A stretch of 64,000 bases of DNA from Pseudonocardia sp. GTDB taxonomy: Bacteria; Actinomycetota; Actinomycetes; Mycobacteriales; Pseudonocardiaceae. The position numbers were made by a program, and so were the translations under genes. The notes under the pieces were generated by a model that did not search any database, had not been told where the DNA came from, and worked only from the letters and a program-made list of their open reading frames with translations. Below, piece by piece: positions 1 to 7,871 of the stretch; position 1 is the stretch's first letter; every line of letters starts with the position of its first letter. The stretch spans positions 1 through 64,000 of the forward strand of contig NZ_JAODNI010000004.1 of NCBI RefSeq assembly GCF_025465255.1, in the 5' to 3' direction.

Positions 1-880
1 CAGGCTCGCCCGCGGGGTCGTCCGGGACGGCCGGCCGCGCGGCCCGCGGCGTCCAGGCCGGGCCCACGGCGGTGCCGGGCACCGCGGGCATCGGGCCCGG
101 CCCATCCGGGACCTGCAACTGCGGCGCGTCGTCGACCTCCTCGTCGAACCCGCGCGCGGCCAGGGCGAGCAGCGCGTCGAGGGCCGCCCGCGCGCCCGGC
201 CCGTCGGCCGCCGCCTCGACCCGGTCGCCCTGCCGCACACCGAGCGCGGCGACCCGGGAGAGGCTGGTCGCGGGCGCCCAGTTCGAGCTGGTCGTGGCGT
301 TGCGCAGCCGCACATGCGTGTCGTCGCCGGCGGACCGCGCCGTGCCGACGAGCCGCGCGGCCGGTCGGGCGTGCAGCCCGTGCGGGTTGACGACGGTGAA
401 CGCCTCCACGGTGACCGGCTCGTCCTGCGTGACGGTCGGTGGGGCGGCAGGTTCGGGAGCGGCCCCGCCCAGCTGCGACTCCTTGGCCGCCAGCGCGGCC
501 CCCGCCTCGGCCGCGACAGTGGCGGCGTCGGCCCCGCCCGCGGCCGTCACCGCGGCCACGACCAGACCCTCCACCAGCGGCGCCGGGCACAGCAGGACCC
601 GGTCACGCAGGTCGGCGTCGTCGAGCAGGTCGAGGGCGAGCTCGGCGGAGAGCACCGCGCTGCCGAGGTCCATGAGCACCACGACCCCCGCGCCGCGATC
701 GGCCTCGGCCAGGGCCGACGCGATCGCCAGGGCGTCGGTGCCGAAGGTCGTCTCGTCGAGGCCGGCGGCGATCTCGATCGCGACGTCCGGCCCGGCCATC
801 TCGCGGGCGAGCCCGACCGCCGCCTGCGCCAGCGGCCGGCTGTGTGCGACGACCACCAGCCCGACGGGCCCGGGGGTCAC
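1..880 (-). CDS. dhaM: PTS-dependent dihydroxyacetone kinase, phosphotransferase subunit DhaM (3' end outside window)
   Basis: DhaM passes phosphate from the PEP:sugar phosphotransferase system to ADP bound on DhaL. The GTG start at 880 overlaps the dhaL stop in a GTGA. Residues 1-130 are an EIIA-mannose type domain with the phospho-accepting His at residue 13 (VVVAHSRPL). Residues about 150-240 are an HPr domain with the signature NPHGLHARP and its active His at 170. The last visible residues (GTAVGPAW) look like the start of an enzyme I N-terminal domain, as in the three-domain DhaM of E. coli. The gene runs off the window, so I cannot say whether the enzyme I part is complete. Confidence 0.93.
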   Translation of the reverse strand, partial: MTPGPVGLVVVAHSRPLAQAAVGLAREMAGPDVAIEIAAGLDETTFGTDALAIASALAEADRGAGVVVLMDLGSAVLSAELALDLLDDADLRDRVLLCPAPLVEGLVVAAVTAAGGADAATVAAEAGAALAAKESQLGGAAPEPAAPPTVTQDEPVTVEAFTVVNPHGLHARPAARLVGTARSAGDDTHVRLRNATTSSNWAPATSLSRVAALGVRQGDRVEAAADGPGARAALDALLALAARGFDEEVDDAPQLQVPDGPGPMPAVPGTAVGPAWTPRAARPAVPDDPAGEP

Positions 881-1518
881 GCCAGGACGTCGGCCGCGGC
901 GGCGACGAGCAACGCGGCCGACGTCGCACCCGGGTCCTGGTGCCCGACGCTGCGTTCGCCGAGGTAGCTGGCCCGGCCCTTGCGCGCGAGCAGCGGCGTG
1001 GTGGCGTCCCGGCCGGCGTCGGCGGCGCGCGACGCCGCCTGCAGCGCCGCACCCAGCTCGTCGCCGGCGGCGAGCGCCGCATCCAGCGCGTCGGCGGCCG
1101 GGGCGAGCGCATCGAACATCGTCTTGTCCCCGGCCTCGGCCTTGCCGCGGGCGACGATCCCGCCGAGCCCGGCGCGGAACGCCTCGGCGAACCCGTCGAC
1201 GCCGAGCTCGGTGCGATCCCCCGCGGCCGTCGCCATCCGCAGGAAGAACGTGCCGTAGAGCGGTCCGCTCGCCCCGCCGACGGTGCTGACCAGGGTCATG
1301 CCGACCTGCTTGAGCAGGACCCCGGGCGCCGTGCCGTCCTGCGGGCCCTCGTCGAGCTTGGCCACCACGGCCGTCATCCCACGCGCCATGTTCGCCCCGT
1401 GGTCGGCGTCGCCGATCGCCGAGTCGAGCCGCGTCAGCTCCTCGGCGTGCGCCGAGATCGCCGCGGCGAACGCCCGGATCCAGCTCTCGAGCCCGGCGGT
1501 CCCGGCCGTCGCGCTCAT
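877..1518 (-). CDS. dhaL: Dihydroxyacetone kinase ADP-binding subunit DhaL
   Basis: This 213-residue protein has the usual length of DhaL, the subunit that holds ADP-Mg as a cofactor, is rephosphorylated by DhaM, and hands phosphate to dihydroxyacetone on DhaK. The Mg/ADP-binding signature LDSAIGDADHG lies at residues 31-41, with acidic residues D32, D37, D39 and H40. The ATG at 1518 directly follows the dhaK stop with no gap, and the end overlaps dhaM by 4 bp, so the three genes form one tight operon. No odd features were seen. Confidence 0.95.
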   Translation of the reverse strand: MSATAGTAGLESWIRAFAAAISAHAEELTRLDSAIGDADHGANMARGMTAVVAKLDEGPQDGTAPGVLLKQVGMTLVSTVGGASGPLYGTFFLRMATAAGDRTELGVDGFAEAFRAGLGGIVARGKAEAGDKTMFDALAPAADALDAALAAGDELGAALQAASRAADAGRDATTPLLARKGRASYLGERSVGHQDPGATSAALLVAAAADVLA

Positions 1519-2517
1519 TCACACACCCCAGCGGAGGCCGGGGGTGCGCACCGGCGCGTCCCAGAGCCGCAGCAGCTCGTCGTCGAGCCTGAGCAGCGTG
1601 ACGGAGCAGCCCGCCATCTCGAGGCTGGTGATGTAGGGCCCGACCAGCGACCGCGCGACGCGCACGCCGGACTTCTCGAGGATGGACGCGACCTCGCCGT
1701 ACATCAGGTACAGCTCGAGCAACGGGGTGCCGCCCATGCCGTTGACGAAGGCGAGCACGCCGTCGGAGCCGGTGAAGTCGAGGTCGGCCAGGATCGGCTC
1801 GACGAGCATCTCCGCCACCTCGCGCGCGGGCGCCGCGGGGACCCGGCGCCGGCCGGGCTCGCCGTGGATGCCGACGCCGATCTCGATCTCGTCCTCGGGG
1901 AGGTCGAACGTCGGCTGCCCCGCCGACGGCACCGTGCACGAGGTGAGCGCCATGCCCATGCTGCGGCCGGTCTCGTTCACCCGGCGCGCCACCTCGGCGA
2001 CGGCGGCGAGGTGGCGGCCCTCCTCGGCCGCCGCGCCCGCGAGCTTCTCGAGCAGCACGGTGACGCCGACCCCGCGGCGCCCGGCGGTGTAGAGGCTGTC
2101 CTGGACCGCCACGTCGTCGTTCGTCACCACCGGCACGACCTCGACGCCCTCGGCCGCGGCCAGCTCGGCGGCCATCTCGAAGTTCATGACGTCGCCGGTG
2201 TAGTTCTTCACGATGTGCAGCACGCCCGCGCCGCCGTCGACCCCGACCGTCGCGGCGAGCATCTGGTCGGGCACCGGAGAGGTGAACACCTCACCCGCAC
2301 ACGCGGCGTCGAGCATGCCCGGGCCGACGAACCCGCCGTGCATGGGCTCGTGCCCGGAGCCGCCGCCGGAGACGAGCCCGACCTTGCCCCGCACCGGGGC
2401 GTCGCCGCGGAAGACGATGCGTTCCGGGAGGTCGACGCGCAGCTCGGGGTGGGCGGCCGCCATGCCCCGGAGAGCCTCGGAGACGACGTCGACCGGGTCG
2501 TTGATCAGCTTCTTCAT
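1519..2517 (-). CDS. dhaK: Dihydroxyacetone kinase substrate-binding subunit DhaK
   Basis: DhaK (332 residues) binds dihydroxyacetone covalently through a hemiaminal with a histidine. That His falls at residue 218 in the motif GVGIHGEPG, the same number as in the E. coli enzyme. The N-terminal glycine-rich stretch SGGGSGHEP (50-58) is also typical. The ATG at 2517 is preferred over upstream codons because it starts the conserved MKKLIND sequence and follows a GGGGGA ribosome site. It is the first gene of the operon and is transcribed away from an IclR-type regulator, with palindromic half-sites between them. Confidence 0.95.
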   Translation of the reverse strand: MKKLINDPVDVVSEALRGMAAAHPELRVDLPERIVFRGDAPVRGKVGLVSGGGSGHEPMHGGFVGPGMLDAACAGEVFTSPVPDQMLAATVGVDGGAGVLHIVKNYTGDVMNFEMAAELAAAEGVEVVPVVTNDDVAVQDSLYTAGRRGVGVTVLLEKLAGAAAEEGRHLAAVAEVARRVNETGRSMGMALTSCTVPSAGQPTFDLPEDEIEIGVGIHGEPGRRRVPAAPAREVAEMLVEPILADLDFTGSDGVLAFVNGMGGTPLLELYLMYGEVASILEKSGVRVARSLVGPYITSLEMAGCSVTLLRLDDELLRLWDAPVRTPGLRWGV

Positions 2518-2550
2518 CGAGGATCCCCCGTCGATGGCCCGCACGGTGTC

Positions 2551-2574
2551 CGAACGGCATTCGATGATGTCGAA
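2551..2574. promoter_or_regulatory. Candidate IclR-type operator between dhaK and the regulator
   Basis: The 107-bp divergent intergenic region holds three CGAA/TTCG half-sites: CGAA at 2551-2554, TTCG at 2560-2563 and CGAA at 2571-2574. The core TTCGA-N5-TCGAA (2560-2574) is a perfect inverted repeat. It lies between the two start codons, where the regulator encoded at 2625 could control both itself and the dha operon. Binding is inferred from position and symmetry only. Confidence 0.5.
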
Positions 2575-2624
2575 CGCGTTGTAAGCTACGCCGGTGTGAC
2601 CGTGCTCACAAGAAGGGCAGGACC

Positions 2625-3386
2625 GTGATCCAGGCCGTGGACCGCGCGCTGCGGATCCTGGCGGTCCTGCAGGGCGGCCGGATGAGCCTCGGGGACATCG
2701 CCGCACGGGCCGGCCTGCCCCCGTCGACCGTGCACGGGATCGTGCGCACGCTGCTCGCGCACGGGATGGTCGTGCAGGAGCGGGACTCCGGCCGCTACCG
2801 GCTCGGCCCCGCCACCCTCCGGCTGGGCAACGTCTACCTCGACACCCTCGAGCTGCGGGCCCGGGTCGCGCCGTGGGCGGCCGAGCTGGCGCGGCGCACC
2901 GGCTGCGCCGTCCGGACCGGCGTCCTGCTGCTCGGGGAGGTCGTCGTGGTCGTGCACGAGCCGCGGCCCGACGGGACCCGGCAGATGCCCGAGGTCGGCA
3001 TCGTCATCCCGGCCCACGCCTGCGCGCTCGGCAAGGCGCTCCTCGCCCACGACCCCGCGGCGGCGGCCGCGGTCACGTTGCGCAGCATGACCGGTGGAAC
3101 CGTCACCGACCGGACCGCGCTCGACGCCGAGCTCGCCGAGGTGCGGCGCACCGGGCTGGCGGTCGAGGTCGAGGAGGCGGTGCTCGGCGAGTACGGGCTG
3201 GCCGCGCCGCTCGCCGACGCCGTGGGCGACGTGGTCGGCGCGCTCGGTCTGGTGGTGCCGGCCAGCGGCTGGCCGCTGGCCCCCGCAGCCCTCGACGCCC
3301 TGCGCGCCGCGGCCCGCGCCGTGTCCCGCGAGCTGGGGGCGCCGACGTGGCCGCCCGTCTCCTGGCCGCCGTCGGCGACGGCCTGA
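2625..3386 (+). CDS. IclR family transcriptional regulator, probable dha operon regulator
   Basis: This 253-residue protein has an IclR-type winged helix at residues 1-65 ([12 protein letters not shown], then the recognition region [13 protein letters not shown]) and a C-terminal IclR effector-binding domain of about 180 residues containing [17 protein letters not shown]. The GTG start at 2625 begins directly at the conserved N-terminal helix. It is divergent from dhaK, so it most likely senses dihydroxyacetone, glycerol or a related metabolite and controls the kinase operon. The ligand is unknown. Confidence 0.88.
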   Translation: MIQAVDRALRILAVLQGGRMSLGDIAARAGLPPSTVHGIVRTLLAHGMVVQERDSGRYRLGPATLRLGNVYLDTLELRARVAPWAAELARRTGCAVRTGVLLLGEVVVVVHEPRPDGTRQMPEVGIVIPAHACALGKALLAHDPAAAAAVTLRSMTGGTVTDRTALDAELAEVRRTGLAVEVEEAVLGEYGLAAPLADAVGDVVGALGLVVPASGWPLAPAALDALRAAARAVSRELGAPTWPPVSWPPSATA

Positions 3387-3436
3387 GCGCCGGCCCGGTC
3401 TTCCGGCCGGCGGGACAGATCCTAGGCTCCGGCTCC

Positions 3437-3653
3437 GTGCCCGCCGTGACCTTCAAGGGCCTCTGCGTCGACGCCGCCGAGGCGGCCCGGGTGGCCCGCT
3501 TCTGGGCTGCGGTGCTCACCCTCGACGTGGAGATCATCGACGGCGGCGACGCGGTCTCTGCGGCACGACGGCAGAGCCACGATCTGGGTGAACGGCGTTC
3601 CCGAGGGCAACGAGTTCTGCGCCTTCACGCCCCCGGCGGAAGACGCCGCGTGA
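3437..3653 (+). pseudogene. VOC (glyoxalase-like) family gene remnant
   Basis: The reading frame from GTG 3437 starts like an actinobacterial VOC protein (VTFKGLCVDAAEAARVARFWAA). Near 3556 the sequence changes frame: the matching continuation LRHDGRATIWVNGVPE lies in another frame. After VPE it jumps straight to the family's C-terminal EGNEFCAFTP and stops at 3653. Full family members have roughly 60-90 further residues between those points. The gene therefore has one frameshift and an internal deletion, possibly between the two PE-containing motifs. It is not expected to give a working protein. Confidence 0.7.
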
Positions 3654-3677
3654 CCAGGCCGACGCTCCTCCGGGAGA

Positions 3678-4259
3678 TCAGCGGCCGAGCGGGTCGACCA
3701 GGCCGTCGATCATCGTCCGCAGCGGCCCGGTGTCGCCCTGGTGCGCCGCGCGCGACGCCGCCGCGTTCCCGGCGCGGTCCATCGCGGCCCAACGGACGCG
3801 ATGACCCGCGTCGGCGGCGAGCTGCGTGACGAACGCCCGCTGGGTGCGGCCGTTGCCCTCCCGGAACGGGTGCAGGGAGTTGATCGCGCCGAGCAGGTCC
3901 GCGAGCGCGCCGACGAAGTCCGCGCGCGGGAGGCCGCGGAGACGGTCCGTCCGGGCGAGCCCGCCGAAGATCTCCTCGGCGGTGGCCTCGATCCGCTCCG
4001 GCAGGCAGAACAGGTGGCCCTTGCCGAGGGAGACCGTGCGGATCTCGCCGGCCCAGGCGTAGACGTCGCCGAAGACGTGCCCGTGGAAGGCCCGCAGATG
4101 GCCCAGGTCGTAGCGACCCGGAAGCGGCCGCCTCATCAGCTGGGCGATGCGCACCGCGGAGAGGTCCGCCTCGGCCGCGGCGAGCGCGGCCCGGTCCGTG
4201 ATCCCGAGCCGGTTGTGCAGGACACCGGACCGCAGGTCCAGGTAGGGGTCCCAGCTCAC
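3678..4259 (-). CDS. Fic/DOC family protein, probable AMPylating toxin
   Basis: This 193-residue Fic-domain protein carries the complete catalytic motif HPFREGNGRTQR at residues 130-141. Its histidine acts as base and the Glu/GNGR part binds ATP-Mg, so the active site looks intact. The upstream fold elements (FHGHVFGDVYAWAG, 58-71) are also present. Length and layout match stand-alone VbhT-like class I Fic toxins. The GTG at 4259 overlaps the stop codon of the small antitoxin gene in a GTGA, which indicates coupled translation. It probably modifies a host protein with AMP when not held by its antitoxin. The target is unknown. Confidence 0.88.
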   Translation of the reverse strand: MSWDPYLDLRSGVLHNRLGITDRAALAAAEADLSAVRIAQLMRRPLPGRYDLGHLRAFHGHVFGDVYAWAGEIRTVSLGKGHLFCLPERIEATAEEIFGGLARTDRLRGLPRADFVGALADLLGAINSLHPFREGNGRTQRAFVTQLAADAGHRVRWAAMDRAGNAAASRAAHQGDTGPLRTMIDGLVDPLGR

Positions 4260-4447
4260 CGACCGTGAGCGGCGACCAGCTTCGCGACGGCGAGGTCCTC
4301 GTCCAGCCCGCCGTCCGCGATCGCGTCCAGCAGGCCGAGACCGAACGTCGTCGGCTCGAGGCCCTCGGCGCGCACCGATCCGAGCGCGTCGGCGACCGCG
4401 TCCCGGCGTGCGCCGTTCCGCGTGGGAAGCACCTCGGCTGGTCTCAC
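4256..4447 (-). CDS. VbhA-like antitoxin of the Fic protein
   Basis: This 63-residue protein is about the size of VbhA. It contains SVRAEG at residues 24-29, which fits the Fic inhibition motif (S/T)xxxE(G/N). In known class I pairs the Glu of this motif (here E28) enters the Fic ATP site and blocks AMPylation. The remaining helix GGLDEDLAVAKLVAAHG resembles the VbhA C-terminal region. The start is taken as GTG 4447 because a -10-like TACACT lies 8 nt upstream (4456-4461), suggesting a leaderless transcript. The longer frame from 4546 has no support. It is the first gene of a two-gene toxin-antitoxin operon. Confidence 0.75.
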   Translation of the reverse strand: MRPAEVLPTRNGARRDAVADALGSVRAEGLEPTTFGLGLLDAIADGGLDEDLAVAKLVAAHGR

Positions 4448-4455
4448 GAGGCGGG

Positions 4456-4461
4456 AGTGTA
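4456..4461 (-). promoter_or_regulatory. -10 box of the antitoxin/fic operon
   Basis: TACACT on the minus strand ends 8 nt before the GTG at 4447, the spacing expected if the transcript starts at the start codon. No convincing -35 hexamer or Shine-Dalgarno sequence is visible. Confidence 0.45.
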
Positions 4462-4581
4462 CAGAGGATCTCCCAGGTGGGGCACCGCAGCGGGCCGTGG
4501 CGCGGACCGAAGTGGTTGAGCGTTGAACCGTAGTGACCGGTGACACGGAATGTCGAGGACCACCACGTCATTCGAAGAAGT

Positions 4582-5208
4582 ATGACGATCACGTCCGACA
4601 CCACCGCCCTGCGTCTCCCCCTGCTCGATGACGCCGGCCGCGAAGTGCTGTTCACCGAGGCCCGCACGGCGAACACCTACACCGACGAGCCCGTGACCGA
4701 CGAGACCCTCGCCTCGATCTGGGAGCTCGCCAAGTGGCCGCCGACGGCCGCCAACACCCAGCCGCTGCGCGTGACGTTCGTCCGCACCCCGCAGGGCAGG
4801 GCCCGCCTGCTCCCCCTGATGTCCGAGGGCAACCGGGCCAAGGTCGAGAACGCCCCGGCCACCGCGCTGTTCGCCGTCGACCTGGACTTCCACGAGTTCA
4901 CCGAGCAGACCTTCCCGATCCGCCCTGAGATGAAGGACTCGTTCGAGGCGTCCGGCCGGGAGGGCCGCTCGACCATGGCGACCTTCAACGCCACGCTCCA
5001 GATCGGCTACTTCCTGCTCGCCGCCCGTGCGCACGGCCTGGCGACCGGCCCCATGGCGGGCTTCGACGCCGACGCCGTCACCCAGGCGTTCTTCCCGGGC
5101 GGGCGCCACCGCGCCCTGCTCGTCGTCAACGTCGGGCACCCGGGGCCGGACGCGTGGTTCCCGCGTCTGCCGCGGCTCGCCCAGCGGGACGTCGTCAGCT
5201 GGGCCTGA
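4582..5208 (+). CDS. Nitroreductase family protein, malonic semialdehyde reductase (RutE)-like
   Basis: This 208-residue FMN-dependent nitroreductase-fold protein resembles the RutE/HadB group (YTDEPVTDETLASIWELAKWPPTAANTQPLR in the first 60 residues, with the FMN-contacting region around ANTQP). RutE reduces malonic semialdehyde to 3-hydroxypropionate in pyrimidine breakdown. No other rut genes are nearby, so that role is uncertain and another small carbonyl or nitro substrate is possible. The ATG at 4582 follows a purine-rich GAAGAAG. It is divergent from the toxin-antitoxin operon. Confidence 0.75.
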   Translation: MTITSDTTALRLPLLDDAGREVLFTEARTANTYTDEPVTDETLASIWELAKWPPTAANTQPLRVTFVRTPQGRARLLPLMSEGNRAKVENAPATALFAVDLDFHEFTEQTFPIRPEMKDSFEASGREGRSTMATFNATLQIGYFLLAARAHGLATGPMAGFDADAVTQAFFPGGRHRALLVVNVGHPGPDAWFPRLPRLAQRDVVSWA

Positions 5209-5411
5209 GCCCACAGGCCCGGTGACGCCCTCGTGGTCAGCGGCCACGAGGGCGGACCAGTGTCCCGGTCGAACCCCCTCGCCGGCCGGGACGCGGGCCA
5301 CGGCGCTGTCCCGTACGGGCAACAGCGTTCGGGCGGGGCCTGGTGTTACAGAACCCCGGATAGCGGGTCTCGTTTACAAGTGACGGCTGCTACGTTTCGG
5401 ACCTGTCGGAC

Positions 5412-6011
5412 GTGACGACCCCCACCGGCGCCCTGGCGACCCTCGACGGGCGGCGCCTCGTGTTCCGCCGCGTCCTCGCCGACCCCGTCGACGCCGCCTG
5501 GTCGGCCATGACGGAGTCCGACCGCCTCGGTCGGTGGTTCGGCACCTACACCGGCACCGGACGCGTCGGCGGGACCGTCGAGCTCCTGATGACGGCGGCC
5601 GAGGACGCGGGCCGGCCGCCGTCGGGCGTGGCGACCCTGGAGTGCGCGCCGCGGGAGCGGCTCGTCGTCGAGGTCACCGACGCCGGCGCGAGCGAGTCCT
5701 GGCGAATCGCGGCCACCCTCTCCCCCGAGGGCGACGCCACGGTTCTGGTCTTCGACCAGCTCGTCCCGGTTGGGATGCGCCCCGCGGACGTCGGGCCGGG
5801 GTGGCACCGGTATCTGGACCGGCTCGTGGCGTCATTCCGCGGCGCACCCATGCCCGGCTGGGACGACTACGCGGGCCTCGGAGGCTCTACCCCGACGCCT
5901 GACCGCGCCCCGCATCGACCCCGCACCCCGCCACGGCGCCCGGAGCTGTCCGCTCCCGGCGGACTCCGCAGAGAGCGAAATCCGGTTGGTCGTACTCCCC
6001 CGCCCCGGTAG
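5412..6011 (+). CDS. SRPBCC/AHSA1-like protein with an apparently frameshifted C terminus
   Basis: Residues 1-155 form a START-like SRPBCC domain of the AHSA1 group (VFRRVLADPVDAAWSAMTESDRLGRWFG; later GPGWHRYLDRLVASFRG). Such proteins bind hydrophobic ligands or partner proteins; the ligand here is unknown. After DDYAGLGG the frame runs on for about 40 low-complexity Pro/Arg-rich residues to the TAG at 6009-6011. One extra base near 5881 would instead give a short ending LYPDA and a stop at 5902, which looks more natural. The native protein was therefore probably about 160 residues, with a 1-nt loss at its end. The GTG start has no clear ribosome site. Confidence 0.65.
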   Translation: MTTPTGALATLDGRRLVFRRVLADPVDAAWSAMTESDRLGRWFGTYTGTGRVGGTVELLMTAAEDAGRPPSGVATLECAPRERLVVEVTDAGASESWRIAATLSPEGDATVLVFDQLVPVGMRPADVGPGWHRYLDRLVASFRGAPMPGWDDYAGLGGSTPTPDRAPHRPRTPPRRPELSAPGGLRRERNPVGRTPPPR

Positions 6012-6021
6012 GACTTGGCAC

Positions 6022-6267
6022 ATGGGGGGACTGACCGCACAGCATCCGATGGTCGCCGAGCTCCTGGTGCGGGAGCGCCAGGCCGAGCTCCACCGCGCCG
6101 CGCGACAGGCGGGCCTCCGACGCGCAGCGCGGGACGCGAGTCGGCAGGACGCCGCGAGCCGGGCCGGGGCCCGGCGCGTCCCCGGGTGGCGCCGACGGGC
6201 CGGCTGGACACTGATCGAACTCGGGCTCCGGCTCGTGGTGGAACGGCCGCCAGCCGCCCGGACCTAG
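6022..6267 (+). CDS. Small basic hypothetical protein
   Basis: This 81-residue protein is rich in Arg and Ala. A charged amphipathic helix (residues 10-55) is followed by a hydrophobic C-terminal stretch GWTLIELGLRLVV. Small actinobacterial proteins of this build are common, but I know no function. The ATG at 6022 begins just after the readthrough stop of the preceding gene. If the preceding gene truly ended at 5902, there would be about 120 bp between them. Confidence 0.5.
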   Translation: MGGLTAQHPMVAELLVRERQAELHRAARQAGLRRAARDASRQDAASRAGARRVPGWRRRAGWTLIELGLRLVVERPPAART

Positions 6268-6379
6268 ATCGCCTCCACCGTCTGGGCCGGCGGCCGCGCC
6301 GGAGGGCGTGTGCCCGCGCAGCCGGTGGTCTCCAGCGGGACGAAGGCCGAGACCGTCTCCCCCGCGCAGCCCTGTCATT

Positions 6380-6475
6380 TCCGCGCGTCACCGTGAGGTA
6401 TCGGACGGTCTCCTCGTCGATCGGGAAGATCGTCGCGGTGCAGCCGAACTCCCGGCTGGTGTCGCCGATGGTGCG
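6380..6475 (-). pseudogene. Aconitase (AcnA-type) gene fragment
   Basis: A 32-codon stretch on the minus strand reads RTIGDTSREFGCTATIFPID followed by EETVRYLTVTRG. This closely matches the highly conserved aconitase segment (R)[25 protein letters not shown]..TGR. Neither side continues as aconitase, and there is no start or stop context. It is a relic or transferred scrap, not a gene. The rest of the 395-bp gap 6268-6662 shows no other convincing coding sequence, apart from an open minus-strand frame at about 6268-6380 that I cannot identify. Confidence 0.65.
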
Positions 6476-6650
6476 GCGCCGTCGCCCTCGTTGCGGTCCC
6501 GGCTGCGGTGCCTGCTCTTGGTCGTGTCCGGCTTTTCGACGTCATCGATAGATCGACGATCCGAAGGCGTCAATGTATCAATGACATTTGAGGGAGGGGG
6601 GTGGCGATCCGGCCGAGGAGTCGGGACCTCAGCCTCGACGGCCGCCTCGC

Positions 6651-6656
6651 TACTGT
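6651..6656 (+). promoter_or_regulatory. -10 box for the PadR gene, leaderless spacing
   Basis: TACTGT lies 6 nt upstream of the GTG at 6663 and there is no Shine-Dalgarno sequence, as expected for a leaderless mRNA. No clear -35 element was seen. Confidence 0.4.
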
Positions 6657-6662
6657 CTTCGC

Positions 6663-7241
6663 GTGTCTGCGACGCGCCTCCTCGTGCTCGGGATCGTGCG
6701 CGGCTACGGCCGGGCGCACGGCTACCGGGTGGGCAACGACCTGCTCTCCTGGGGCGCCGACGAGTGGGCCAACGTCAAGTGGGGCTCGATCTACCACGCC
6801 CTGCGGGCCGGGGTGAAGGCCGGACAGCTGCTCGACCACGACGACGTCCCCGGCCGGACGGACTACGAGCTCACCGAGCGTGGCGAAACCGAGTTCCGGC
6901 AGCTGCTGCGGGACGCGCTGCGCCGCCCGGAGCACCGCCCGGACATGCTCGGCGCCGCACTGGCGCTCCTCCCGGCACTGGAGCGCGAGGAGGCCCTGGA
7001 GCTGCTGCGGGAGCGCCTGGCGACGTGCGAGGCGTTGCGGGACAAGGCGACCGCCCAGCTCGGGGGGTGGGCGGACCCGCCGCACGTCCGCGAACTGTTC
7101 GGGCTCTGGGAGAGCAGCGCGGCCGGCGGCGCGGAGTGGACGCGCGGGCTGATCGCGCGGCTCGGGTCCGGGCACTACGCGATGGCGGGCGAACCCGGTT
7201 CCTTCGGCGTGCCCGGCAGCTGGGCCCGGGTCGACCCCTGA
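6663..7241 (+). CDS. PadR family transcriptional regulator
   Basis: This 192-residue protein has the PadR winged helix at residues 1-85 (LLVLGIVRGYGRAHGYRVGNDL; WGSIYHALRAGVKAGQL; a wing ending TDYELTERGETEF). A C-terminal helical region of about 100 residues is typical of the longer PadR subgroup and would mediate dimerisation. The GTG at 6663 is chosen because it begins the conserved helix and follows a -10 box at leaderless distance. It probably controls itself and the F420-type reductase gene 74 bp downstream. The inducer is unknown. Confidence 0.83.
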   Translation: MSATRLLVLGIVRGYGRAHGYRVGNDLLSWGADEWANVKWGSIYHALRAGVKAGQLLDHDDVPGRTDYELTERGETEFRQLLRDALRRPEHRPDMLGAALALLPALEREEALELLRERLATCEALRDKATAQLGGWADPPHVRELFGLWESSAAGGAEWTRGLIARLGSGHYAMAGEPGSFGVPGSWARVDP

Positions 7242-7283
7242 CTTGCCGGTTCCGGCCTTCCGGCGCACACTCTCCAGGCCCTG

Positions 7284-7295
7284 CTCAAGTTTGAG
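7284..7295. promoter_or_regulatory. Small inverted repeat upstream of the F420-type reductase gene
   Basis: CTCAA-GT-TTGAG lies 20 bp upstream of the ATG at 7316, between the padR stop and the Shine-Dalgarno GGAGG (7303-7307). It may be the PadR operator. This rests only on symmetry and position. Confidence 0.35.
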
Positions 7296-7315
7296 TATCG
7301 ATCCGGAGGCCGCCC

Positions 7316-7759
7316 ATGCCGTCCACGCCCGCTCCCCCGCGCTGGCTCAAGCCGGTCAACCGCGTGCTCGTCGCACTCTCCCGGACCGGTCTCGGCATGC
7401 GCTCCCTGCCGGTACTCACCGTGCCCGGCCGGAAGTCCGGCAGGCCGCGGAACACGCCGCTGAGCGTCATGGAGCTCGACGGCGAGCGGTACCTGATGGG
7501 CGGGTTCCCCGGCGCCGACTGGGTGCGCAACGCCCGCGCCGCGGACAACGCGACGCTGCGGACGGGCCGGCGTTCCGAGACCGTGCGACTGGTCGAGCTC
7601 GACGCCGAGGAGGCCGTCCCGGTGCTGCGAGAGTGGCCGATCCGCATCCCGAACGGCGTGCCGATCATGAAGGACGCCGGGATGGTCACCGACGGCACGC
7701 CCGACGAGTTCGCGCAGCTCGCCGGCACGTGCGCGGTGTTCCGGGTGGAGCCTGCCTGA
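7316..7759 (+). CDS. Deazaflavin (F420)-dependent nitroreductase family protein
   Basis: This 147-residue protein belongs to the Ddn/FDOR-A-like split-barrel family. It has the characteristic LTVPGRKSGRPRNTPLSVMEL (39-59) that forms the F420 phosphate pocket, followed by MGGFPGADWVRNARA. Such enzymes use reduced F420 to reduce quinones, nitro compounds or other electrophiles. The Fgd-type gene at 40059-41066 could supply reduced F420. The start is clear, with GGAGG spaced 8 bp before the ATG. It is downstream of, and probably controlled by, the PadR regulator. Confidence 0.85.
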   Translation: MPSTPAPPRWLKPVNRVLVALSRTGLGMRSLPVLTVPGRKSGRPRNTPLSVMELDGERYLMGGFPGADWVRNARAADNATLRTGRRSETVRLVELDAEEAVPVLREWPIRIPNGVPIMKDAGMVTDGTPDEFAQLAGTCAVFRVEPA

Positions 7760-7871
7760 GGGCGCCGTCCGCCGTCCGGTCCCTGAGAGCCCACCACGGT
7801 CGCGATGTCCGGGCTGCGACGAGCCTTAGGATCGGTCAACCAGTTCCGCGACCGCTCCGGAGGCCCGCCGC

